Part shown: positions 15,024 through 22,031 of the stretch, one piece after another | Layout: the number at the start of each line of letters is the position of its first letter | Numbering within the stretch: position 1 is the first letter of the stretch | From: Nitrospirillum viridazoti | GTDB taxonomy: Bacteria > Pseudomonadota > Alphaproteobacteria > Azospirillales > Azospirillaceae | Direction: 5' to 3' (one strand) | Length of the DNA stretch: 64,000 bases | NCBI RefSeq assembly: GCF_007827975.1 | Contig: NZ_VITT01000014.1 | Made by a program: the position numbers and the translations under genes | The notes under the pieces: model-generated | What the model was told of the DNA's origin: nothing | What the model saw: only the letters and a program-made list of their open reading frames with translations | Databases searched by the model: none

Positions 15024-17252
15024 ATGCACACGCGCGCCCTTTCTTTCGCCCTGCTGCTGTCGGCGGCCGTCTCACCGCTGGCTTTAGCCAGCGCTGCCCA
15101 CGCCCAGGACAAGCCCCAATTGGACAAGCCCATGTCCAACCAGGACTGGTGGCCCAATCGGCTGGACCTCAGCCCGCTGCGCCAGAACGAAGCCGCGTCC
15201 AATCCCTATGGCGACAAGTTCGACTACGCGGCCGAGTTCAAAAGCCTGGATCTGCAGGCGGTGAAGAAGGACATCGACAAGGTCCTGACCACGCCCCAGG
15301 CCTGGTGGCCGGCGGACTACGGCAATTACGGCCCCTTCTTCATCCGCATGGCCTGGCACAGCGCCGGCACCTATCGCGTGGGTGACGGGCGCGGCGGCTC
15401 CGGCGGCGGGGAGCAGCGGTTCGAGCCGCTGAACAGCTGGCCGGACAACGTGAACCTGGACAAGGCGCGCCGCCTGTTGTGGCCCATCAAGCAGAAGTAC
15501 GGCCGCAAGCTGTCCTGGGGCGACCTGATGGTGCTGGCCGGCAACGTCGCGCTGGAAAACATGGGCTTCAAGACCCTGGGCTTCGCCGGCGGCCGGGTCG
15601 ATGAGTGGGAGCCCGACCTGGTGTTCTGGGGGCCGGAGAAGAAGTGGCTGGACGACCAGCGCTTCGACGGCCAGCACCAGCTGAAGGGCCCCCTGGCCGC
15701 CACCCAGATGGGCCTGATCTACGTGAATCCAGAGGGGCCCAACGGCAACCCCGACCCCATCGCCGCCGCCAAGGACATCCGCCAGGCCTTCGGCCGCATG
15801 GCCATGGATGACGAGGAGACGGTGGCCCTGATCGCCGGTGGCCACACCTTCGGCAAGGCCCACGGCGCGCATGAGGCCAAATGCCTGGGCAGCGACCCAG
15901 CCGGCGCCGGCATCGAGAAGCAGGGCCTGGGCTGGGAGAACAAGTGCGGCACCGGCAACGGCGCCGACACCGTCAGCAGCGGCCTGGAGGGCGCCTGGTC
16001 CGCCAACCCCATCGCCTTCACCACCCAGTACCTGGACAACCTGTTCGGCTTCGACTGGGTGCAGACCAAGAGCCCGGCGGGCGCCATCCAGTGGGAGCCC
16101 AAGGACAAGGGCGCCGGCGAACTGGTGCCGGACGCGCACGACCCGAACAAGCGCCACCCGCCCATGATGTTCACGACGGACCTGTCGCTGAAGATGGACC
16201 CGGGCTTCCGCGCCATCGCCCTACGCTTCCAGAAGAATCCGGAGGACTTCGCCGCCGCCTTCGCCCGCGCCTGGTTCAAGCTGACCCACCGCGACATGGG
16301 CCCCCGCGCCCGCTACCTGGGCAACGAGGTGCCGAAGGAGGTGTTCAGCTGGCAAGACCCCGTCCCGGCCGCCGACTACGCCATGATCGACAGCCAGGAC
16401 GTGGCGCAGCTGAAGGGCAAGATTCAGGCGTCCGGCCTGACCGTGCCGGAACTGGTGCGCACCGCCTGGGCCTCGGCCGCCAGCTTCCGCGGCACCGACA
16501 TGCGCGGCGGCGCCAACGGCGCCCGCATCCGCCTGGCCCCGGAGAAGGACTGGGCCGTCAACGACCCGGCGGAGCTGAAGAAGGTGCTGGCCAAGCTGGA
16601 GGGCATCCAGGCCGACTTCAACCGCGCCGCGAAGGGCGGCAAGAAGGTGTCGCTGGCCGACCTGATCGTGCTGGGCGGCGGCGTGGGCATCGAGCAGGCG
16701 GCCAGGCAGGCGGGCTACACCGTCGAGGTGCCGTTCAAGCCCGGCCGCACCGACGCCACCCAGGCGCAGACCGACGTCGCCTCCTTCGCCTACCTGGAAC
16801 CGGCGGCCGACGGCTTCCGCAACTACTACGGTCCTCAGAACCGCCTGTCCCCGGCCGAGGCGCTGGTGGACAAGGCCAACACCCTGACCCTGACGGTGCC
16901 GGAAATGACGGTGCTGGTGGGCGGCCTGCGCGCCCTGAACGCCAATGAGGGGGCGTCCAAGACTGGCGTGCTGACCACCCATCCGGGCACGCTGAACAAT
17001 GAGTTCTTCGTGAACCTGCTGGACATGGGCACCAAATGGACGCCGTCCACCAAGACCCAGGGCGTCTACGAGGGCTATGACCGGGCCAGCGGCGCCCTGA
17101 AGTGGACCGCCAGCCCCGTCGACCTGATCTTCGGATCAAACGCGGAGCTGCGGGCGGTGGCGGAGGTCTACGCCAGCGACGACGCGAAGGAGAAGTTCGT
17201 GAAGGACTTCGTGGCGGCCTGGAGCAAGACCATGGAGCTGGATCGGTTCTGA
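15024..17252 (+). CDS. katG: Catalase-peroxidase KatG with signal peptide
   Basis: A 742-aa bifunctional haem catalase-peroxidase. The N-terminus is a Sec-type signal peptide (hydrophobic core about 6-22, likely cleavage after 'AHA' at 27), so export to the periplasm is predicted; most KatG proteins are cytoplasmic, KatP-like ones are exported. Catalytic residues are all present: Arg108, Trp111 and His112 ('RMAWHSAGTYR'), Tyr233 and Met259 for the Trp-Tyr-Met adduct, and proximal His274 ('GGHTFGKAHG'). ATG 15024 has an AGGGAG site. oxyR lies directly upstream with an OxyR box between them. Confidence 0.96.
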   Translation: MHTRALSFALLLSAAVSPLALASAAHAQDKPQLDKPMSNQDWWPNRLDLSPLRQNEAASNPYGDKFDYAAEFKSLDLQAVKKDIDKVLTTPQAWWPADYGNYGPFFIRMAWHSAGTYRVGDGRGGSGGGEQRFEPLNSWPDNVNLDKARRLLWPIKQKYGRKLSWGDLMVLAGNVALENMGFKTLGFAGGRVDEWEPDLVFWGPEKKWLDDQRFDGQHQLKGPLAATQMGLIYVNPEGPNGNPDPIAAAKDIRQAFGRMAMDDEETVALIAGGHTFGKAHGAHEAKCLGSDPAGAGIEKQGLGWENKCGTGNGADTVSSGLEGAWSANPIAFTTQYLDNLFGFDWVQTKSPAGAIQWEPKDKGAGELVPDAHDPNKRHPPMMFTTDLSLKMDPGFRAIALRFQKNPEDFAAAFARAWFKLTHRDMGPRARYLGNEVPKEVFSWQDPVPAADYAMIDSQDVAQLKGKIQASGLTVPELVRTAWASAASFRGTDMRGGANGARIRLAPEKDWAVNDPAELKKVLAKLEGIQADFNRAAKGGKKVSLADLIVLGGGVGIEQAARQAGYTVEVPFKPGRTDATQAQTDVASFAYLEPAADGFRNYYGPQNRLSPAEALVDKANTLTLTVPEMTVLVGGLRALNANEGASKTGVLTTHPGTLNNEFFVNLLDMGTKWTPSTKTQGVYEGYDRASGALKWTASPVDLIFGSNAELRAVAEVYASDDAKEKFVKDFVAAWSKTMELDRF

Positions 17253-17283
17253 GTCTTTTGTAAGTTCCCTCAGTCGGGGCCTA

Positions 17284-17314
17284 CAGTGACCTGAGGCTTT
17301 GCCTCAGGTCACTG
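17284..17314. terminator. Long hairpin shared by the katG and trpF 3' ends
   Basis: A perfect 14-bp stem (CAGTGACCTGAGGC / GCCTCAGGTCACTG) with a TTT loop between the convergent genes katG and trpF. Its right arm encodes the last codons and stop of trpF. It has no strong U tract, but its symmetry would let it act on both strands. Confidence 0.7.
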
Positions 17315-17948
17315 CGCGCACCGCATCCAGGAAGGCGCGGATGAGGGCCGGGTCCTTGTGGCCCGGCCTGTCTTCAACGCCGGAGGAGACGTCCACCGCC
17401 TCCGCCCCGCTGATACGGATGGCTTCGGCCACCGTGTCGGGGGCCAGGCCGCCGGACAGCATCCAGGGCTTGGCCCACTGGCGACCGGTCAGCAGGGTCC
17501 AGTCGAAGGACACGCCGTTGCCGCCCGGCAGGATGGCTCCTTTCGGCGGCTTGGCGTCGAACAGCAGGATGTCGGCCACCGGCTCATACGCCGAGGCCGC
17601 GTCCAGGTCGGCGGCCGTTTCCACCTTCAGCGCCTTCATGACGGGTAGGCGATGGGCGGCGCGGATGGCGGCCACCCGCTCCGGCGTCTCCTCCCCATGC
17701 AACTGGATGAGGTCCAGCGGCACTTGGGCCAAGGCCTGGTCTATGAACTCATCCGTGGGGTCGACGAACAGGCCCACCGTGCGCACGCCTGTGGGCACCA
17801 TGCGCGCCAGTTCCGCCGCCAGGGGCAGCGAGACGTTGCGCGGCGACTTGGCGAAGAACACCAGGCCGATGTAGCGCGCGCCACCCTCCACGGCCGCCTT
17901 CAAGGCCTCGGGATGATTGATCCCGCAGATCTTGGCTTTGACGGGCAT
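17304..17948 (-). CDS. trpF: Phosphoribosylanthranilate isomerase
   Basis: Third step of tryptophan synthesis (PRA to CdRP). The 214-aa TIM barrel starts 'MPVKAKICGINHPEAL', with the catalytic Cys in KICG, followed by 'YIGLVFFAKSPRNVS', 'LDLIQLHGEETPERV', the catalytic Asp in 'ILLFDAKPPKG' and the phosphate-binding 'WMLSGGLAPDTVAEAI' and 'DVSSGVEDRPGHKDPALI'. It is separated from trpBA by about 28 kb and sits beside pyrF instead, unlike the frequent trpF-trpB-trpA order. The start at 17948 removes five unsupported upstream residues. Confidence 0.95.
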   Translation of the reverse strand: MPVKAKICGINHPEALKAAVEGGARYIGLVFFAKSPRNVSLPLAAELARMVPTGVRTVGLFVDPTDEFIDQALAQVPLDLIQLHGEETPERVAAIRAAHRLPVMKALKVETAADLDAASAYEPVADILLFDAKPPKGAILPGGNGVSFDWTLLTGRQWAKPWMLSGGLAPDTVAEAIRISGAEAVDVSSGVEDRPGHKDPALIRAFLDAVRAVT

Positions 17949-17957
17949 TTGCCTGCT

Positions 17958-18053
17958 CCTCACGCGCCGGCGCGGCCATCCGGCCGCTTGGCTATCCTCG
18001 ATTTCCAGTCCGCTACGCTCCCCAGAAATCTCCGGGGCCCACGGTCGCAGGCC
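17958..18053 (+). repeat. Dispersed multi-hairpin intergenic repeat, copy R5
   Basis: Copy R5, plus sense, between trpF and pyrF (both minus), ending 10 nt from the pyrF stop. H1 GCGGCC-ATCC-GGCCGC (17972-17987); H2 GATTTC/GAAATC (18000-18030); H3 GGCC/GGCC around a GGTC core (18036-18053). H0 is degraded. Confidence 0.82.
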
Positions 18054-18062
18054 TGATAAAAA

Positions 18063-18782
18063 TTACGCGGCCAGTTCGGTGACGATGCGCTGGGCGGCCT
18101 GGACGGGGTCCTGGGCGTCGGTGATGGGGCGACCGATGACCAGGTAGGTGGCGCCGGCCGTCACGGCGGCGGCCGGGGTCATGATGCGCTTCTGATCGTT
18201 GGCCGAGGCCCAGACGGGGCGGATGCCCGGCACCATCAAGGTGAAGTCGGGCCCCAGTTGCCGGCGCAGCACGGCGCATTCGTTGGGCGAGCAGACGACG
18301 CCGTCCATGCCGGCGACATGGGCCAGATCCGCCAGCAGGGCCACCTGGTCCGCCACCGGCCGGTCCACGCCCACCGAGGCCAGGTCCAGCAGGCTCATGC
18401 TGGTCAGCACCGTGACGCCCAGCAGCCTGGGCCGGGGCACGCCCATCTGGTCCGCCGCGTCGGCCGCGGCATCCACCGCCGCCCGCATCATGGCCGCCCC
18501 GCCCAGGGTGTGCAGGGTGATGAAGGTCGGCGCCAGGGGCATGACGGCGCGGATGGCGCCCGCCACCGTGTTGGGGATGTCGTGCAGCTTCAGGTCCAGG
18601 AACAGCGGCATGTCCAGGCCCTCGGTCACGGTGCGGATGCCGTCCGGCCCGGCGGCGCAGAAGAACTCCAGCCCCAGCTTGACGCCGCCGACATGGCCGG
18701 CCAGCCGTTGGGCCAGGGCGCGGGCCGCTTTGGGCTCGGGCGTGTCCAGGGCGACGAAGGTGCGGCGGGCGGGCGGGATCAT
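18063..18782 (-). CDS. pyrF: Orotidine 5'-phosphate decarboxylase
   Basis: Last step of UMP synthesis. The 239-aa TIM barrel has the catalytic Asp-Lys-Asp tetrad segment 'FLDLKLHDIPNTVAGA' (about residues 61-76), 'VKLGLEFF' near the N-terminus, and phosphate-binding 'VPGIRPVWAS' and 'YLVIGRPITDAQDP' near the C-terminus. Repeat R5 lies between it and trpF, so the two may or may not share a transcript. Confidence 0.96.
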   Translation of the reverse strand: MIPPARRTFVALDTPEPKAARALAQRLAGHVGGVKLGLEFFCAAGPDGIRTVTEGLDMPLFLDLKLHDIPNTVAGAIRAVMPLAPTFITLHTLGGAAMMRAAVDAAADAADQMGVPRPRLLGVTVLTSMSLLDLASVGVDRPVADQVALLADLAHVAGMDGVVCSPNECAVLRRQLGPDFTLMVPGIRPVWASANDQKRIMTPAAAVTAGATYLVIGRPITDAQDPVQAAQRIVTELAA

Positions 18783-18878
18783 GGCGGGGCGCTGCTCCGG
18801 CTATCGACAGGATTTTAGAGGAGATACGGGATCCGCGCCCACCGCGCATGCGCAATTATGCGCGAGGGGGCCTGCGCG

Positions 18879-19445
18879 TCAGGGCCCCTCTTCCCCCGGC
18901 CGCCAGCCCCCCAGCGGATAATCCCGCAGCGCATGGTAGGTGCTGCCCTGCCGGCCCAGCACGCTTTCATAAAGGACGAAGCGGTCGACCGGGAACGGCC
19001 CCGCCTGGAACAGGCCGTGTTCCTCCATCAGCCGCCCGACGCGCGACGGTGGCGTCTCCCGCCCCAGGGTGGCCAGGGTGACGTGGGGGCTGAACTTGCG
19101 CGTCTCGGACGCCAGCCCGGCCCGCACCACCGCGCTCTCCACCTTGGCCTGCAGGTGGTCCAACGCCGGCTCCGCCCGCACGCCGGCCCAGAGCACGCGC
19201 GACTTCTCCCCCTTGCCGAACTGGCCCAAACCATCCAGCGCCAGGGTGAAGGCGGGCGCCACCACCAGGTCCAGCGCCTCATCGATGTCCTGGGCCACGC
19301 CCTCATCCACCTCGCCGATGAAACGCAGGGTGAGGTGATAGTTTTCCGGCGGCACCCAGCGGGCCCCCGGCAGGCCGCCAGTGAGGCGGGACAGGGCGTC
19401 CCGCACCGCTTCCGGCATTTCCAGGCCCACGAACAGGCGGATCAT
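18879..19445 (-). CDS. thpR: RNA 2',3'-cyclic phosphodiesterase (2H family)
   Basis: A 188-aa member of the LigT/ThpR 2H phosphoesterase family, which opens 2',3'-cyclic phosphates and can reversibly form 2'-5' linkages in tRNA halves. Both signature motifs are present: 'HLTL' (about 37-40) and 'HVTL' (about 118-121). A GGGGCC/GGCCCC stem around the stop codon (18867-18888) could terminate transcription. The aldo-keto reductase gene ends 25 nt upstream on the same strand, so the two are probably cotranscribed. Confidence 0.9.
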   Translation of the reverse strand: MIRLFVGLEMPEAVRDALSRLTGGLPGARWVPPENYHLTLRFIGEVDEGVAQDIDEALDLVVAPAFTLALDGLGQFGKGEKSRVLWAGVRAEPALDHLQAKVESAVVRAGLASETRKFSPHVTLATLGRETPPSRVGRLMEEHGLFQAGPFPVDRFVLYESVLGRQGSTYHALRDYPLGGWRPGEEGP

Positions 19446-19470
19446 GACGCTTTACCTTGGGACCCCGTCC

Positions 19471-20508
19471 TTACGGGCAGGGGGAGGGGTTGGACTGGTG
19501 CACGGCCTCGATCTCGTCGACCACCGCGTCGCTCAATGTAACGTCGGCCGCGGCGATGTTGCTTTCAAGGTTGGCCATGTTGGTGGCGCCGATGATGACG
19601 GCGGTCATGAAGGGCTGGCGCAGGGCGAAGGATATCGCCATCTGCGTCGGGTTCAGGCCGTGGCGGCGCGCGATGTCCAGGTAACGCTCCACGATAGGGT
19701 CGACCACCGGCCCGCCGTAGCGGGACCCACGGGTGTCGATGGCGCGGCGCGAGCCCGCCGGCATGGCGCCGTTCAGGTACTTGCCGCTCAAGGTGCCGCC
19801 GGCCAGGGGCGAATAGCCCAGCAGGCCCACCTGCTCGCGCACCGCCACTTCCGCCAGGTCGGTGTCGAAGACGCGGGACAGCAGGTTGTAGACGTTCTGG
19901 ATGCTGGCGATGCGGGGCAGCCCCTGCCGTTCCGCCGCGCGCAGATAGGCCATGACGCCCCACGCCGTCTCGTTCGACACGCCGATGTGCCGGACCTTGC
20001 CGGCCGTCACCAGTTCATCCAGCGCCGCCAGCGTCACCTCGATGGGCACGCCGCCGTCGCTGTACAGCCCTTCCGGCGTACCCCGGCCGAACAGGGCCAG
20101 GGGCCGCTGCGGCCAGTGCACCTGGTAAAGGTCGATGTAGTCGGTGCGCAGGCGCCGCAGGCTGGCGTCCACGGCGGCGTGGATGTTGGCGCGGTCCAGC
20201 CGGTGCTGGCCGCCGCGCACCCAGGGCATGGGGCCGGGGCCGCTGACCTTGCTGGCCAGGAAGACCTGGGTGCGCCGGCCGGTGGCCTGGAACCAGGTGC
20301 CGATGATCTCCTCGGTCTTGCCGTAGGTGTCGGCCGTGGGCGGCACGGCATACATCTCCGCCGTATCGAAGAAGGTGACGCCCTGGTCGAAGGCGTAGTT
20401 CATCTGCGCATGGCCTTCCGCCTCGGTATTCTGGCGGCCCCAGGTCATGGTGCCCAGGCAGATGGCGCTGACGGTCACGTCGGTGCGGCCGAGACGGCGG
20501 TATTCCAT
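19471..20508 (-). CDS. NADP-dependent aldo-keto reductase, Tas-like
   Basis: A 345-aa AKR-superfamily barrel. It has 'FFDTAEMYAVPP' with catalytic Asp and Tyr, the Lys in 'FLASKVSG', the His in 'LYQVHWPQRPLALFG', and the cofactor-binding 'IIGATNMANLESNI'. Length and the long loop after 'AEMYAVPPTADTYGKTEEIIG' match E. coli Tas and its relatives. The substrate is not predictable. ATG 20508 is preferred over the GTG two codons earlier because AAGGA lies 8 nt upstream of it. Confidence 0.9.
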   Translation of the reverse strand: MEYRRLGRTDVTVSAICLGTMTWGRQNTEAEGHAQMNYAFDQGVTFFDTAEMYAVPPTADTYGKTEEIIGTWFQATGRRTQVFLASKVSGPGPMPWVRGGQHRLDRANIHAAVDASLRRLRTDYIDLYQVHWPQRPLALFGRGTPEGLYSDGGVPIEVTLAALDELVTAGKVRHIGVSNETAWGVMAYLRAAERQGLPRIASIQNVYNLLSRVFDTDLAEVAVREQVGLLGYSPLAGGTLSGKYLNGAMPAGSRRAIDTRGSRYGGPVVDPIVERYLDIARRHGLNPTQMAISFALRQPFMTAVIIGATNMANLESNIAAADVTLSDAVVDEIEAVHQSNPSPCP

Positions 20509-20577
20509 GGGCACTGTCCTTCTAAGCGGGAGGGGTTGACGCCTGTCATACGCCAGGCCTGCGGGCCTGTGTAACCG

Positions 20578-21237
20578 TTATTTGCCGGCCGCGGCGTTAC
20601 CGTTCAGCGTCGTCAGCGCCTTGGCCACCAGGGGCTTCAGGCCCCGGACCATGATGGCCACGCCGTCGCCGTTGGGGTGCATGCGATCGGCGATGGTCAG
20701 CTTCGGGTCCAGCGCCACGCCCTCGAGGATGAAGGGGTAGAAGGGCAGCGCGTACTGCCGGGCCAGGTCCGGATAGATCTGGTCGAAGGCCGCGACGTAG
20801 TCGGCGCCCAGGTTGGGCTGGGCCTTCATGCCGGCCAGGATGGCAGGGATGTGCCGGTCCTTCAGGGTGGACAGGATCTTGTCCAGGTTGGCGCGGGTGG
20901 ATTTGGGATCAATGCCGCGCAGCATGTCGTTGGCGCCCAGTTCCACCACCACCAGGTCCGGCTTGTCGCCCAGCATCCAGTCCAGGCCGGCCAGGCCGCC
21001 GGCCGAGGTCTGGCCGGAGACGGCAGTGTCGCCCACCGTGACGTCGAAGCCGTCCTGGCGCAGCGCCGCCTCCAGCTGGCGCGTCAGGCCCTGGCCCGGC
21101 GGCAGGTTGTAGCCGGCCGAGAGGCTGTCGCCCAGCACCGCCACCTTCAGCGGCCGGGCCTGGGCGGTGCCCGTCGCCAGGCCCAGGGCCAGCAGCGGGG
21201 CGAGCAGCAGCGAGGCCAGTAGAAAGGAAAGTCGCAT
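20578..21237 (-). CDS. tesA: Periplasmic SGNH lipase/arylesterase, TesA type
   Basis: A 219-aa SGNH hydrolase with an N-terminal signal peptide (MRLSFLLASLLLAPLLALGLA..., cleavage probably after 'AQA'). Block I is 'AVLGDSLSAGYNLPPGQG' (nucleophile Ser), block III is 'VVELGANDMLRG' and block V is 'DRMHPNGDGVAIM' (Asp and His). It hydrolyses acyl or aryl esters/thioesters in the periplasm. It is divergent from an ABC pair, the same layout as tesA and ybbA-ybbP in E. coli. ATG 21237 places the signal peptide at the N-terminus; a longer reading to 21276 would bury it. Confidence 0.93.
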   Translation of the reverse strand: MRLSFLLASLLLAPLLALGLATGTAQARPLKVAVLGDSLSAGYNLPPGQGLTRQLEAALRQDGFDVTVGDTAVSGQTSAGGLAGLDWMLGDKPDLVVVELGANDMLRGIDPKSTRANLDKILSTLKDRHIPAILAGMKAQPNLGADYVAAFDQIYPDLARQYALPFYPFILEGVALDPKLTIADRMHPNGDGVAIMVRGLKPLVAKALTTLNGNAAAGK

Positions 21238-21313
21238 TGCCGGTATTCCTGTTGAAATAAAAGGGGCCCGGGCCATATCGGCTGGAGACCTTCAGCCCGA
21301 AAGCCACGCGCCC

Positions 21314-22024
21314 ATGCCCCCTGTCCAGCCCGCCCTGGAATTGAACGGCCTGACCCTGACATTGGAAAGCGCCGCCGGGCGCGTCAACATCCTGAAAGGC
21401 ATCGACCTTTCCATCCAGGCGGGGGAGCGGATCAGCATCGTCGGGCCCAGCGGGTCGGGGAAATCGTCACTAATGATGGTCATCGGCGGGCTGGAGCGGC
21501 CCACCGGCGGCACGGTCACCGTGGCGGCCCAAACGCTGAACAATCTGTCGGAGGATGCGCTGGCCCGCTTCCGCCGCGATCATGTGGGGATCGTTTTCCA
21601 ATCCTTCCACCTCATGGCGGCGATGACGGCGCTGGAAAACGTGGCCCTGCCCATGGAACTGGCGGGCGAGGCCGACGCCTTCGACCGCGCCCGCGACGGC
21701 TTGGCGGCCGTGGGCCTGTCCCACCGACTGGACCATTATCCCGGCCAGCTGTCGGGCGGCGAGCAGCAGCGCGTGGCGCTGGCCCGCGCTTTTGCCCCCC
21801 GGCCCCGCCTGATCCTGGCGGATGAACCCACCGGCAACCTGGACCAGGAGACGGGGGAGCAGATCATCCGCCTGATGTTCGACCAGGCGCGCCGCCACGG
21901 CACCACCCTGATCCTGGTGACGCACGACCCCGGCCTGGCCGCCCGCTGCGACCGCACCATCCGCCTGGCCGACGGCCGGGTGGTGGAGGACACCGCCGTG
22001 GCGCGCGCAGCGCTCGCGGATTGA
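21314..22024 (+). CDS. ybbA: ABC transporter ATP-binding protein, YbbA/LolD type
   Basis: A 236-aa ATPase of the MacB/LolD group. Walker A is 'GPSGSGKSSLMMVIGGLERPTGG', the Q loop 'GIVFQSFHLMAAMTALENVALP', the signature 'LSGGEQQRVALARAF', Walker B 'LILADEPTGNLD', and the switch His in 'LILVTHDPGLA'. It pairs with the FtsX-type permease that starts 7 nt downstream. Such complexes usually extract or export lipophilic substrates rather than import. The upstream neighbour tesA is divergent, 76 nt away. Confidence 0.94.
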   Translation: MPPVQPALELNGLTLTLESAAGRVNILKGIDLSIQAGERISIVGPSGSGKSSLMMVIGGLERPTGGTVTVAAQTLNNLSEDALARFRRDHVGIVFQSFHLMAAMTALENVALPMELAGEADAFDRARDGLAAVGLSHRLDHYPGQLSGGEQQRVALARAFAPRPRLILADEPTGNLDQETGEQIIRLMFDQARRHGTTLILVTHDPGLAARCDRTIRLADGRVVEDTAVARAALAD

Positions 22025-22031
22025 GGCGGCC

